Shown: positions 7,868 through 17,115 of the stretch, piece by piece
How positions within the stretch are numbered: position 1 is the stretch's first letter
Layout: every line of letters starts with the position of its first letter
Assembly: GCF_018224925.1 (NCBI RefSeq)
Contig: NZ_JAGTUF010000011.1
Span: 62,001 to 126,000 of the forward strand
From: Magnetospirillum sulfuroxidans
Lineage (GTDB): Bacteria > Pseudomonadota > Alphaproteobacteria > Rhodospirillales > Magnetospirillaceae
DNA: 64,000 nt
Direction of reading: 5' to 3'
Made by a program: the position numbers and the translations under genes
Notes under the pieces: generated by a model
Told to the model about the DNA's origin: nothing
Databases searched by the model: none
What the model saw: only the letters and a program-made list of their open reading frames with translations

Positions 7868-8323
7868 GTGGCCGCGAAAAGAAACCTGTCGAAAACCATG
7901 TTCGCCACCGTGTTCGGCCTGGCTTCGGTGATTGCTTTTTGCGCCGGCAGCATCGGCGCCAGCACCGCGCGTCGGGTCACGCTGACCGGCGAGGTTATCG
8001 ATTCCTGGTGTCAGAGTACCGGGATCATGTACGCGCTGGGCACCGCCCATCACCAATGCGCCATCTGGTGCGCCGTCGGCGGCATTCCCGTCGGATTGCG
8101 AACCGCCGACGGCACGCTTTACACCATCTTGCGGGCGGACGCGGACAAACGGAACGTCGCCTCCCCCCGTCTGCTCAAGATTCAGACTCATGAGATTTCG
8201 GTGGAAGCCGATCTTTATGAACGCGATGGCGGCCGCTATCTGCTGATCGATCAGGTGCTCGACGATCACGGCATCGTCAACCAGACCCATGCCGATAACG
8301 GCATCCAACCTTTCGGGGAATGA
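7868..8323 (+). CDS. Secreted Cys-containing protein of unknown function (paralogue 1)
   Basis: The 151-residue product starts at a GTG preceded by AAGGGGGA and has a signal peptide (ending near AFCAGSIGASTA). The mature part contains TLTGEVIDSWC, then TAHHQCAIWCAVGGIPVGL with a CxxxC and two histidines, then ADGTLYTIL and RYLLIDQV. It resembles a small beta-barrel (OB-like) domain with a possible metal or haem site made of Cys and His. The next gene encodes a diverged copy of the same pattern. Its stop overlaps the next start. I do not recognise the family; metal handling or redox sensing outside the cytoplasm is inferred from Cys/His content and the sigma regulon. Confidence 0.72.
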   Translation: MAAKRNLSKTMFATVFGLASVIAFCAGSIGASTARRVTLTGEVIDSWCQSTGIMYALGTAHHQCAIWCAVGGIPVGLRTADGTLYTILRADADKRNVASPRLLKIQTHEISVEADLYERDGGRYLLIDQVLDDHGIVNQTHADNGIQPFGE

Positions 8324-8328
8324 CGGCC

Positions 8329-8850
8329 ATGCGTCTATCCATTGCGATCCTGGCTGCCGTCTTGGCGTCCCATCCGCTGATGGCCGCCGAATCCTGGGGC
8401 TTGCCCAACGAAGAAGCGGCGACCTTTTCCGCCAAGGTGGTCGATATGCAATGCGCCCTGACCGGGGATTGTCCCAAGGATTGCGGAGATGGGCGGCGCC
8501 AGCTGGGCTTTCTGACCGGCGACGGCAAACTGATTTTAGCCATGAAGAACGCCGACCCATTCGCCGGCGCGTCGCGTGATCTGCTGCCTTTTTGTGGCCA
8601 AACGGTAACGGCGGATGGATTGTTCGCCACCAACGAGGGGGTTCGGGTCTTCGCCTTGCAGCGGATCAAGCCGGCCAAGGGGCAATGGATCGCCGCCAAC
8701 GGCTTCGTCCGCGCCTGGGCCAAGACCAACAAGGTCGCCGCGGACGGCGAACAAGCGGCAGAATGGTTTCGTCACGATCCCACGGTTGCCGCGTTGATCG
8801 CCATCGGTGGTAAGCTGGGACTGGGACCCGACGCGCCGCCAAAGGAATGA
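8329..8850 (+). CDS. Secreted Cys-containing protein of unknown function (paralogue 2)
   Basis: The 173-residue product has a signal peptide, MRLSIAILAAVLASHPLMAA. The mature part repeats the layout of its neighbour: SAKVVDMQC, then GDCPKDCGDGRRQLGFLTGD with CxxxC, then GQTVTADGLFATNEGVRVFA. An extra Cys lies at LLPFCGQ. The C-terminal 60 residues are helical-looking and not shared. An ATG at 8320 overlapping the previous stop is the alternative start; I chose 8329 because it begins the signal peptide directly. It is probably in one operon with 7540 and 7868. Function unknown. Confidence 0.72.
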   Translation: MRLSIAILAAVLASHPLMAAESWGLPNEEAATFSAKVVDMQCALTGDCPKDCGDGRRQLGFLTGDGKLILAMKNADPFAGASRDLLPFCGQTVTADGLFATNEGVRVFALQRIKPAKGQWIAANGFVRAWAKTNKVAADGEQAAEWFRHDPTVAALIAIGGKLGLGPDAPPKE

Positions 8851-8854
8851 AACG

Positions 8855-10750
8855 ATGACTCCGCCGCCATCATTATCGCGTTTGTCGCTGCGGTCCTTGC
8901 TGGCCGGGTCGCTGACGGCGCTCTGCGTTTTTCTGGCGGCGGCGACCGGTTATATTTTGTACGAACTGAACCTGCGCAAGCACGATTATCAGATTTTGAA
9001 TCTGGCCGGTCAGATGCGTGTGCTGGCCTCGTCGCTGCCACACCAAGCCGGCGAGTTTCTGCGTGACGATCTGTTGCCGTCCACGTCCGGCGATCAGACC
9101 GCACGGCTGTTCGAGCGCAGTGTTTCCGAAGACATGGAACTGTATCAACGGATCATCGAGGGCTTTGTCGAACGTGAACTTCCCGCCGATCTGATTGGCC
9201 AAGCCGAGGCGTTGCGATGCAATTGGGATCAGCGCTCGACCAATCAGCTTGATCGTTCCGCCGCTCAGTGGCGCAGCTATCGCCAGGGGCTGGATCTCGC
9301 CCGTGGGGCCGACGCCACCCGGCCACAGATCTTCGCCATGGCCGCCTATATGGTGGCGAACGGATCCGTCTTGGTGCATTCCACCGAAGAATTGGCCCAT
9401 GCCTTTCAGGCGATGATGGAAGGGAAGTTGCGGGTCATCCGGTTGCTGATCGTCGGCATGCTGACCGGGGCGCTGGCCGTCGCCGCACTCATCTTGGGGG
9501 TCATGCATCGCAGCATCTTGCGGCCGCTGGCACGAACCATTACCGGCTTTGACCGCGTGGCTTCGGGCGATCTTGGCTTCCAGGTCGAAAACGCCGGAAC
9601 GCGGGAATTGGCCAGCATGACCGCCGCCTTCAATAATTTGTCGTCGCGGCTGCGGTCGGTGTTCGATTTGATCGAACATATTGGCCGCGGTTCCAACATG
9701 GCGGAAACCATGACCTTTGTCGGCACCGAGTTTCGTCGTTTCGTCCCGGTGGATGGATTGGCCTTGCTGGTCACCACCCCCGACGGGCTGTCTTTCGTCG
9801 CCGAAAGCAGCAATGGAATCGCCGGCGGCTGGCCCGAGATGGCTGATCCCATCCTCAGCCGAGCCACCCGCGAGCGGATGCCGTTAAGCGTGGATAGCGC
9901 CAGCGCCGAAACCGGCGTCTTGGCCGATTTTCTTCGTCGAAACGGCATCGCCAGTCTGTTGGTGTTGCCGTTGCTGAGCGTGCGTGAAGGCGGCGCCGCT
10001 CTTGTCGTGGCCTCGGCGCGACCAAGCGCCTATTCGCAGGAACACCAGCGCTTTCTCGGCGGCATCGCCACCCAATTGGACGCCATCTTGGCCCGCACCA
10101 TGGTCATGGACGGCTTGGTGGTTGCCGCCGTGCAGGGCTTGGCCAAGCTGGCGGAAAGTCGTGACCCGGAAACCGGCGACCATCTGATCCGCATGAGCCT
10201 GTATTGCACCTTCATCGCCGATGAATTGCGCGGCGTCAAAAGTTATGGGGGGACGATCGACCGGGATTATATCCGCGCTCTGCACCGTTTCGCCCCCATG
10301 CATGATATCGGCAAGGTGGGAATCGCCGACCGGGTTCTGCTGAAGCCGGGGCGGCTGGATGATGAGGAACGCCACGAGATGAACCGGCACCCCGGCATCG
10401 GCGCCGACGTGTTGAAACTGTGCGAGCAGCGGATGAATGAGCTGGGGCACAGCATCTTTCGCATCGGCATCGAGATCGCGCAAAGCCATCACGAAAAATG
10501 GGATGGCAGCGGGTATCCCGACGGATTACGCGGCGCGGAAATCCCTCTATCCGCGCGCATTGTCGCCGTTGCCGACGTCTTCGACGCCCTGACCTCGAAA
10601 CGCCCCTATAAGGAAGCCTGGAGCACCGACAAGGCGCTTGAGATCATCCGCGCCGATGCCGGCCGCCATTTCGACCCCGATGTGGTCGAGGCCTTGGACC
10701 GCTGCCTGCCCCAGGTGCTTGAGGTCTATGACCGCATGAAGCACGTCTAA
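8855..10750 (+). CDS. Membrane HD-GYP protein with PilJ-like sensor, HAMP and GAF domains
   Basis: The 631-residue product has a membrane helix at about 20-40 and a periplasmic part with a PilJ/NarX-like signature (ILNLAGQMRVLASSLPHQAG). A second helix near 190-215 and a HAMP linker follow. A GAF-like domain fills about 280-410, and the HD-GYP domain carries HDIGKVG (about 483) and HHEKWDGSGYPDG (about 547-559). The metal-binding HD and GYP residues are present, so it should hydrolyse cyclic di-GMP. It follows the Cys-protein pair by 4 nt and may be under the same ECF promoter. That would link the stress response to c-di-GMP. Confidence 0.9.
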   Translation: MTPPPSLSRLSLRSLLAGSLTALCVFLAAATGYILYELNLRKHDYQILNLAGQMRVLASSLPHQAGEFLRDDLLPSTSGDQTARLFERSVSEDMELYQRIIEGFVERELPADLIGQAEALRCNWDQRSTNQLDRSAAQWRSYRQGLDLARGADATRPQIFAMAAYMVANGSVLVHSTEELAHAFQAMMEGKLRVIRLLIVGMLTGALAVAALILGVMHRSILRPLARTITGFDRVASGDLGFQVENAGTRELASMTAAFNNLSSRLRSVFDLIEHIGRGSNMAETMTFVGTEFRRFVPVDGLALLVTTPDGLSFVAESSNGIAGGWPEMADPILSRATRERMPLSVDSASAETGVLADFLRRNGIASLLVLPLLSVREGGAALVVASARPSAYSQEHQRFLGGIATQLDAILARTMVMDGLVVAAVQGLAKLAESRDPETGDHLIRMSLYCTFIADELRGVKSYGGTIDRDYIRALHRFAPMHDIGKVGIADRVLLKPGRLDDEERHEMNRHPGIGADVLKLCEQRMNELGHSIFRIGIEIAQSHHEKWDGSGYPDGLRGAEIPLSARIVAVADVFDALTSKRPYKEAWSTDKALEIIRADAGRHFDPDVVEALDRCLPQVLEVYDRMKHV

Positions 10751-10770
10751 AACCGGTCCCGCCAGGATTG

Positions 10771-12891
10771 TCAGGCGTGGCGCATGGCCCCCAGGAAATT
10801 CTCGACCCTGGTCTTGACCGAATCGGCCTGACGGGCCAGCCCGTGGGCATCGTCCAAAACCTCTTGCGCCGCCAGCCCGGTCACTTCCGAAGCGGAACGG
10901 ACCTCGTCCATACGATCGGAAACCTCTCGGGTCAGCCGGGCGGCATGATCGACGCTTTGGGCGATTTCATTGGTTGCCGATCCTTGCTCGGCCACCGCCT
11001 GGGCGATGGAAGTGGAGGAATCGTTGATCGCGGTAATGGTCTCGCCGATTTCGACAATGGATCGGACCGCATCGCGAGTGGCGGCCTGGATCGCGCTCAC
11101 CTGTGCGGTAATGTCGCGTGTCGCCCGCGCGGTCTGATTGGCCAAATGCTTGACCTCGTTGGCGACCACGGCGAAACCCTTGCCGGCATCGCCGGCGCGC
11201 GCCGCCTCGACGGTGGCGTTCAACGCCAGCAGATTGGTCTGCTCGGCGATCTCGGTGATCAGGTTGACCACTTCACCGATCCGGTTGGCCGCATCGGCCA
11301 GGCCGTCGATGCGGGTGGTGGTCTGACGGGCCTGCCGGGTCGCCGCCTCGGCCATGCGCGAGGATTCGGAAACCTGGCGGGAAATCTCGGCGATGGAGGC
11401 GCTCAATTCCTCTGCCGCCGCCGCCACCTTGGTGACATTGTCCGATGATTCCAGCGATGCCGCCGACACGGCGTTGGACAATCCGTCGGTGCTTTTAGCC
11501 TGCGACAACATCTGCTGGGCATTGTTCAGCACCGTGCTGGCGGCATCGGCCACCCGCACCAGCACCTGCCCCATGGCCGCGTCAAAGTCGTGCGACAACT
11601 CGGCCTGACGCGCCGCCCGCGCGGCAATGGCTTGCTGGGTGTCGCGCTGGCGCTGTTCGGCCTCGTGGCGGGCCACCGCATTAACTTGAAAGACCTGCAT
11701 GGCCTTGGCCATTTGCCCCAATTCGTCGGCGCGGCCGGTTGCCGGCAGGGTGAGGTTCAGTTCCCCCTCGGCCAGCCGGGTCATGGCCTGGGTCATGTGG
11801 TGGATCGGGGCGACGATGGAGCGCGCCATCAGGGCGACGACGACAAAGGCAAGGGCCAGACTGATGGCCAAAAGCGTCCATTCCACCACCGCCAACGAGG
11901 TGATGGCCGAGGCGATGGAGGCCGCTTCCGTCTTCAGCTCGGCGTGATGAAGATCGACCAACCCACCGGCACGGGTGCCGTCCGCGCCCTTGGCCCCGGC
12001 CAGAAAGCTCTGCAAGCGTTCGGCGCGGGGGACGATCTCGCTGCGTTGAAGATATTGCGCCATGTTCCATTGTTCCGAGGCGCGAATCTCGAACATGGTG
12101 CGCGACAACCCGTCGAAAGTCTCGGCCGCGGCCAGCAAATCCCGCAAATTGGATTTCTGCGCGGCGGTCAGGGCCGACGACTGCGCCTCCAAGGCTCTCA
12201 TCTGCTCGCGCACCCACGGCCAGACCGCCTGGAACTGCCCGGAAAACTGATCATCGCCAGCCAGCAGATAGGCCCGCACATTGGCCATGCTCACCGCCAT
12301 GCCGGCACGAATATCCCCCATGACGGCAAACAATCGCTTGCGCTCGGCCGTGGCCGGCTGCTCCAGTTCATCACTCAAGATGGCGGTGATCTGCTCCAGC
12401 ATGGTTGTCGCGATCGGTCCGCCCTTTTCCACCAGCAATTTGGTCGCGGGCTGTTCCTCGGCCGAACGGGCGATGGCCTGAACATTGTCTTGGGCGGCGC
12501 CAAATTCCGCCAAGGTGGCCTTGAAATCGTCCCAATCCTGTCGCTGTTCGGCCGAATCCCAATCGAGCGACAACACATCCATCTGGGCGCGGGCATTGTC
12601 GATGTCGCGCCAGATGGCGGCGCGTTCCTGCTTGGCGCTGACCGCCCCGGTCAGCATCCAACCACTGAGCGCCGCCAGCGAAGCATTGATGTCGTTGGCC
12701 AAGCGCGCGCTGATTGCCGCCGTCGGCACCCGCTTGCCGGCAATGCTGCCGGTTAATGCGCCAATATTGCCGACCAATGTCAGGGTGATGCCGACCATCA
12801 CGACGATGATGGCGACCATGACGGCGAAACCGGCGATCAGCCGACCACGGATGCGCAGATGGCGAAAGGGCAAGGGTATTGCGAAATCCAT
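10771..12891 (-). CDS. Methyl-accepting chemotaxis protein with large periplasmic helical domain
   Basis: The product has about 706 residues: helix 1 ([20 protein letters not shown]), a periplasmic helical domain of about 270 residues and helix 2 ([20 protein letters not shown]). HAMP and a signalling hairpin follow, with the conserved tip [20 protein letters not shown]. The long sensor is of the HBM (helical bimodular) size. I chose the start at 12891 ([11 protein letters not shown]) because AGGA sits about 10 nt upstream; 12900 adds three residues but has no spacing to its ribosome site. An ECF-type promoter lies 41 nt upstream, an unusual way to control a chemoreceptor. Confidence 0.92.
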   Translation of the reverse strand: MDFAIPLPFRHLRIRGRLIAGFAVMVAIIVVMVGITLTLVGNIGALTGSIAGKRVPTAAISARLANDINASLAALSGWMLTGAVSAKQERAAIWRDIDNARAQMDVLSLDWDSAEQRQDWDDFKATLAEFGAAQDNVQAIARSAEEQPATKLLVEKGGPIATTMLEQITAILSDELEQPATAERKRLFAVMGDIRAGMAVSMANVRAYLLAGDDQFSGQFQAVWPWVREQMRALEAQSSALTAAQKSNLRDLLAAAETFDGLSRTMFEIRASEQWNMAQYLQRSEIVPRAERLQSFLAGAKGADGTRAGGLVDLHHAELKTEAASIASAITSLAVVEWTLLAISLALAFVVVALMARSIVAPIHHMTQAMTRLAEGELNLTLPATGRADELGQMAKAMQVFQVNAVARHEAEQRQRDTQQAIAARAARQAELSHDFDAAMGQVLVRVADAASTVLNNAQQMLSQAKSTDGLSNAVSAASLESSDNVTKVAAAAEELSASIAEISRQVSESSRMAEAATRQARQTTTRIDGLADAANRIGEVVNLITEIAEQTNLLALNATVEAARAGDAGKGFAVVANEVKHLANQTARATRDITAQVSAIQAATRDAVRSIVEIGETITAINDSSTSIAQAVAEQGSATNEIAQSVDHAARLTREVSDRMDEVRSASEVTGLAAQEVLDDAHGLARQADSVKTRVENFLGAMRHA

Positions 12892-12932
12892 GGTCACCAT
12901 TTCCTGGCGCAGCGAGGGACGATCTCTTGCTG

Positions 12933-12958
12933 TTCGCCCCCTGCCGGGAAAAGGTTAC
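12933..12958 (-). promoter_or_regulatory. ECF-type promoter GTAACC-N16-CGAA for the chemoreceptor
   Basis: On the minus strand, GTAACC (12958-12953), 16 nt and CGAA (12936-12933) stand 41 nt before the receptor start and just after the arsC stop. Spacer and boxes match the elements at 4271 and 7430. Confidence 0.78.
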
Positions 12959-12969
12959 GCCACCGCGGA

Positions 12970-13314
12970 TTAAAGGATCGCCAGCACGCTTTCCGGCGGC
13001 CGTCCCAGCGCCGCCTTGTCGCCCTTGATGACGATGGGCCGTTCGATGGCGGCGGGATGGGCAGCCAAGGCGGCGATCAGGGCGGCCTCGGACAAGGCCT
13101 TGACGTCGATCCCGGCTTCGTCCGCTTCTTTTTTCCGCACGATATCAGGGGCGCTCTTGCCCAATTTGGCCAAGATGGCGGTCAGTTCGGCAACGCTGGG
13201 CGGCGTCTTCAAATATTCGATCACGACCGGGGCGACGCCATTGTCTTGCAGCAATTTCAGCGTTTCACGCGACTTCGAGCAGCGGGGATTGTGATAAATC
13301 GTCACGTCGTTCAT
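12970..13314 (-). CDS. arsC: ArsC-family (glutaredoxin-dependent) arsenate reductase-like protein
   Basis: The 114-residue product begins MNDVTIYHNPRCSKSRETL with the single catalytic Cys of the Grx-type ArsC family. It ends RPIVIKGDKAALGRPPESV, where the family keeps an arginine needed for substrate binding. It would reduce arsenate with glutathione and glutaredoxin. No arsR, arsB or acr3 is nearby, so the alternative is a YfgD/Spx-like thiol protein of another role. AAGGA lies 11 nt before the ATG; the longer upstream frame has no family similarity. Confidence 0.82.
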   Translation of the reverse strand: MNDVTIYHNPRCSKSRETLKLLQDNGVAPVVIEYLKTPPSVAELTAILAKLGKSAPDIVRKKEADEAGIDVKALSEAALIAALAAHPAAIERPIVIKGDKAALGRPPESVLAIL

Positions 13315-13393
13315 GCGTTTTGAATCCTTGAAAATCATTAAGGCCGCCGCCATTGTGAGGCCGGCACCCCCTGCCGGCAAGATGGGACAAACA

Positions 13394-14599
13394 ATGATCA
13401 CGATGCCGAAGCTGCCGCTTTTCGCGGTTCTGCTCGCCTTTTTCCTCGGACTTTCCGCCTCCCTTCCGGCCCCATCCTTGGCGCAGACGACCGCCGCCCC
13501 GGATGTGGAAAAGCTGGTGGCGACACTGGAGGACGATACCGCCCGAGCCAAGCTGGTCGGTCAGTTGAAGCTGCTGTTGCAGGCGCAAAAGGGCAAGCCG
13601 GGGGCGCCCGCAGCCGCCGAGTCCAATGCCGGCAACCTGCTGAACGCCATTCCCGACCGGATTGAAAAATCCATGTGGTCGTTGCTGTGGTATTGGGGCG
13701 GCGGGGCGGCGAAATGGCTGTCGCAAGGCATTGGCCCCCGCGTGATCGGCGGGATCATTTCCATCTTGTCGGCGCTGACCTTGGCCTATGTGCTGTGGCG
13801 GGTGGTCGCCGGGGCGATTCATCGCTATCTGGAACACACCGACAAGGAAGGAAAGGCCATCGAACGGTCACGCCGGGTGCGCACATTGCTGCCGCTGCTG
13901 CGTCTGGTGGTGCGGGTGGTGCTGACGGTGATGGTGTCGCTGATCATCTTGTCGGAACTGGGCGTCAACATCGCGCCGTTGCTGGCCGGCGCCGGCGTTG
14001 TCGGCATCGCCGTCGGCTTTGGCGCGCAAAAGCTGGTGCAAGACATTATCACGGGTATTTTCATCCTGGTCGAAGACACCATTTCCATCGGCGACGTGAT
14101 CCGCATCGATCCCCATTCCGGCGTGGTCGAAGCCATGTCGATCCGGGCGCTTCAATTGCGCGATGCCAACGGCAATTTGCATTCCATCCCGTTTTCCTCG
14201 GTCGATTCCGTCGTCAATATGAGCAAGAAATTCGCCTATGCCGTGTTCGATGTCGGTATCGCCTATAGCGAGGATGTCGACAGGGTCATTGATGTCTTGA
14301 AGGATTTGGGCGCGGAAATGCAGGCTGATCCCCTGTGGGGCGACAAGCTGTTGGAGCCGTTGGAAGTGCTGGGGCTGGAACGTTTCGACGCCTCGGCGGT
14401 GGTCGTGCGCGCCCGCTTCCGCAGCAAGCCGTTGCAGCAATGGGCGGTGATGCGGGAATTCAATCGCCGGATGAAGCGCCGCTTCGATGCCGATGGCATC
14501 GAATTTCCGTTCCCGCAGACCACCTTGTGGTTCGGCGAGAATGCCGATGGCAGCGCCCCGCCGGCCAAGGTGCGGACGGTTCAGTCCATATCGGACTGA
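13394..14599 (+). CDS. MscS-family mechanosensitive channel
   Basis: The product has 401 residues from MITMPKLPLFAVLLAFFLGL, a signal peptide. A periplasmic segment and several membrane helices precede the MscS core: the pore helix AGAGVVGIAVGFGAQKLVQD and the beta domain FILVEDTISIGDVIRID. It releases solutes on osmotic downshock. In-frame ATGs at 13382 and 13403 are alternatives; 13394 has GGGA at suitable spacing. The gene is divergent from arsC. Confidence 0.92.
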   Translation: MITMPKLPLFAVLLAFFLGLSASLPAPSLAQTTAAPDVEKLVATLEDDTARAKLVGQLKLLLQAQKGKPGAPAAAESNAGNLLNAIPDRIEKSMWSLLWYWGGGAAKWLSQGIGPRVIGGIISILSALTLAYVLWRVVAGAIHRYLEHTDKEGKAIERSRRVRTLLPLLRLVVRVVLTVMVSLIILSELGVNIAPLLAGAGVVGIAVGFGAQKLVQDIITGIFILVEDTISIGDVIRIDPHSGVVEAMSIRALQLRDANGNLHSIPFSSVDSVVNMSKKFAYAVFDVGIAYSEDVDRVIDVLKDLGAEMQADPLWGDKLLEPLEVLGLERFDASAVVVRARFRSKPLQQWAVMREFNRRMKRRFDADGIEFPFPQTTLWFGENADGSAPPAKVRTVQSISD

Positions 14600-14637
14600 T
14601 CCGCCCTCCCCTGCGTTTCACTCAGCGGAATTTGGTC

Positions 14638-15192
14638 TCAGTCCAAAATTTCGTCCAAGACCTCGGAACTGTCGGCGTCAATCACCTGACGCACCGTGTC
14701 GAAATCAAAGCCGGCGCGGGCCAGAATGGCCATATCCTTGGCGCGGAAGGCGGCGCGGGCTTCGGCCAGCCGGAATGGCCCCAGCCGGCGTTTTTTAGCC
14801 AGCCGGATGGCGGCGGCGAGATCGGGGTGGAGGTGTTCGTCCGCCAAGGCATCGACAGCCTGATCGGTCAGTTCGCTGTCCACCCCCTTGGCCGCCAGGG
14901 TGGCGCGGATCACCCGCGTCGCCTTGCCCTGGCGGTGTAAGGCGCGGGTCTTCATCTCGGCATAGGCGGCATCGTTCAGATAGCCCAACCCGGTCAGCTT
15001 GGCGATGACGGCGTCGACAGCGGCCATGTGCTCGCCCCGCTCGCCCCCCCAATGGGCGAGGCTGCGATCGATCTTGCGCGCCAGCACACGACGCAGGCCG
15101 GCGCTGGAGGCGGCGAAACGCTCGAGATAATGCAGCGCGGCATTTTCCAGATAAGACGGGGTGATCTTGGGCGGGATGCGGTCAACGGCCAT
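14638..15192 (-). CDS. recX: RecX regulator of RecA
   Basis: The 184-residue, mostly helical product has the three-repeat RecX layout: ALHYLERFAASSAGLRRVLA, then LGYLNDAAYAEMKTRALHRQ and TLAAKGVDSELTDQAVDAL. RecX binds RecA filaments and limits recombination. It stands apart from recA here, which is common in alphaproteobacteria. Confidence 0.88.
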   Translation of the reverse strand: MAVDRIPPKITPSYLENAALHYLERFAASSAGLRRVLARKIDRSLAHWGGERGEHMAAVDAVIAKLTGLGYLNDAAYAEMKTRALHRQGKATRVIRATLAAKGVDSELTDQAVDALADEHLHPDLAAAIRLAKKRRLGPFRLAEARAAFRAKDMAILARAGFDFDTVRQVIDADSSEVLDEILD

Positions 15193-15224
15193 GGGCGGAG
15201 CTTAGCGCGACACGGGATGACTGT

Positions 15225-16994
15225 CTAAGGGCAGCGCGGAGAAAGCGTCGGACGATCTTCCAGACTAAGGCGACGGGTCCCGATGACGATATCGGGAACA
15301 AGAGGCGGCGCCAGGGTGAAATCCCCTTTTAGCAAGGCTTGGCGTTGATCGGCGCAAGCAAGACCGAAATTGCCGGCGTGTCGCCATTGACCATCGGTCT
15401 CGCCGGTAAAGAACAGCAAGGGCGCGGCGGCGTTATGTTCCGTCATCACCGCCATGGCGCGACCGCCGCCATCGTGACCCAGCAAGACGACGTCGCATTT
15501 CTTGCCGGCCATGCGGTGGCAATCCAAATGTGACAAGCCCGGCTTGGCCAATCCGGGGGGCAAGGCCTGACCGGCGGGGTGGATGATCATATTGGCGGCC
15601 ACGGCGTCGGCGCTGGGCAGACCTGCCTGGCTTTTCGCCTGCCAGCGGTTGGCGGCCTGCAAGGCGGAATTGGCCTTGTCGACGATGGCCGGGTCGACGC
15701 TTTGGCTTAAGCTCCGCAAGGCTTCCTGGCCATAACGTTCGCCGTCGAAGCGCAGCGAGACGAAATCGAAGGCATCGACGCTGACCCGTCCGCTCGTCAG
15801 CCGGTTTAGCTGGCTGGAAACGGCGATGCGGGCGGGATCGGCCAAAGGCGACAGCACCGCCAGCATGATCCCCACCACGACGAAGGAAACGGCGATATTC
15901 GTCGCCTCCCACCATCGCCGTGGGGCGTCATTCCACCACCCGGAACCGGCATAGCCGATGGCGTACAGGCTGGCGACCAGAACCACGGCGGCGAGGATGA
16001 CGCGATCATTGGTCCACCCGTACTGGTCGACTCGGAGAAAGGTGGCATAGCCGGCCAAGCCGACCAGAACCAACAGCAGCGGGCCGATGGCCGAACCAGA
16101 CCAAGCCAGAATCCTGGCCGGCAGGTGGCCGTCCTCGCCGTCACGCGGCGGGCCTTGCTGATAGGCGGCGTTGGCCAGCACGATCAGACAGGCGGCGGCG
16201 CTGAGCAGGGTCACGGCGCCGCGCTTGGTTTGCCACAAAAGATCCAGCGACGTCGCCGCCAAGGCGGCCAGAAAGCCGGCGGTGATCAGCACCATCACCG
16301 GCAAAAGCCACGACAGCAACACCAGGGCCAGCTTGCGAATGCCGGCGATGATGCCGGGGGCGACGTCGGTCAGATGGATGGCGGCGCCCAGGGCCAGAAA
16401 GGTCGCCGGCCAGGCGAACCAAGGCTCGCCGATGGTGCGGGAAAAGAAATCCAGGTGCAGCATGTCGAACAGGGCGGCGCCCAGAAACAGCACCAGCCAC
16501 AGCGCCCCGGTGAAATTGGCGGCAAAGGCCAGTTGCACGCCTTGTTTCCAGGCGACATCGAAATAACGGCCATAACGGGCGATGGGCCTTGCTTCTTCTT
16601 GCGCCGCGCTCATCAGCGCGTGGGCGACAAACACCATGATGGCGGTGGCGGCGATCAGGGTGAAGGACGGCGCCACCCCCTGCCACATTCCGTTATCCAA
16701 CGGATGAGCGCCGATGCGGCGCTGGATGTCGTGGACGGTCAACCCGATCAGGACGGCGGCGACGGCCGCGCTCCAGGCGATCAACCGCCGCATCGGCATC
16801 CGGCCCAAATCAAGCATGGCCACCAGCGGCACGGACAGACAGGCGACGAACAAAGGCGGCAAGACAAAAGCGCGCATGGATCCCTGCGCGGCGTTCTCCA
16901 TCCCTCGGATCAGCAGATAAAGGCCGACGCCTTGGGCGCAGCCGATCAACAGCCGGCCAAGACCGATGGGGGAAAGCCGTTCCATCAACATCAT
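15225..16994 (-). CDS. DUF4153-type polytopic membrane protein
   Basis: The product has 589 residues with about 11-12 membrane helices over the first 400 and a soluble C-terminal part of about 180. The repeated long hydrophobic helices, with motifs such as YGRYFDVAWKQGVQLAFAA and LDFFSRTIGEPWFAWP, fit DUF4153. The C-terminal domain has HLDCHRMAGKKCDVVLLGHD. Function is unknown. The start at 16994 is supported by AAAGG 8 nt upstream. It lies 32 nt after the recX start on the same strand but upstream of recX, so co-transcription is possible. Confidence 0.8.
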   Translation of the reverse strand: MMLMERLSPIGLGRLLIGCAQGVGLYLLIRGMENAAQGSMRAFVLPPLFVACLSVPLVAMLDLGRMPMRRLIAWSAAVAAVLIGLTVHDIQRRIGAHPLDNGMWQGVAPSFTLIAATAIMVFVAHALMSAAQEEARPIARYGRYFDVAWKQGVQLAFAANFTGALWLVLFLGAALFDMLHLDFFSRTIGEPWFAWPATFLALGAAIHLTDVAPGIIAGIRKLALVLLSWLLPVMVLITAGFLAALAATSLDLLWQTKRGAVTLLSAAACLIVLANAAYQQGPPRDGEDGHLPARILAWSGSAIGPLLLVLVGLAGYATFLRVDQYGWTNDRVILAAVVLVASLYAIGYAGSGWWNDAPRRWWEATNIAVSFVVVGIMLAVLSPLADPARIAVSSQLNRLTSGRVSVDAFDFVSLRFDGERYGQEALRSLSQSVDPAIVDKANSALQAANRWQAKSQAGLPSADAVAANMIIHPAGQALPPGLAKPGLSHLDCHRMAGKKCDVVLLGHDGGGRAMAVMTEHNAAAPLLFFTGETDGQWRHAGNFGLACADQRQALLKGDFTLAPPLVPDIVIGTRRLSLEDRPTLSPRCP

Positions 16995-17115
16995 GGCGTG
17001 CCTTTCGCGCATTCCAGGCCGAACAGTACCACCCGCCCGCCGATGGGGGCAATCCAGGGCTGGACGCCGCTTGCGGTTCACGGTAATGCAAGACCAGTCA
17101 ATGGAGCCGCCCCGC

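Noticed and set aside
11590-12756. Long plus-strand frame opposite the chemoreceptor
   Set aside because: Antisense of a clear methyl-accepting protein, with no recognisable domain or ribosome site.
12970-13551. Longer 193-codon form of the arsC gene
   Set aside because: The ArsC fold begins at 13314 with a ribosome site; the upstream part is antisense to the start of mscS.
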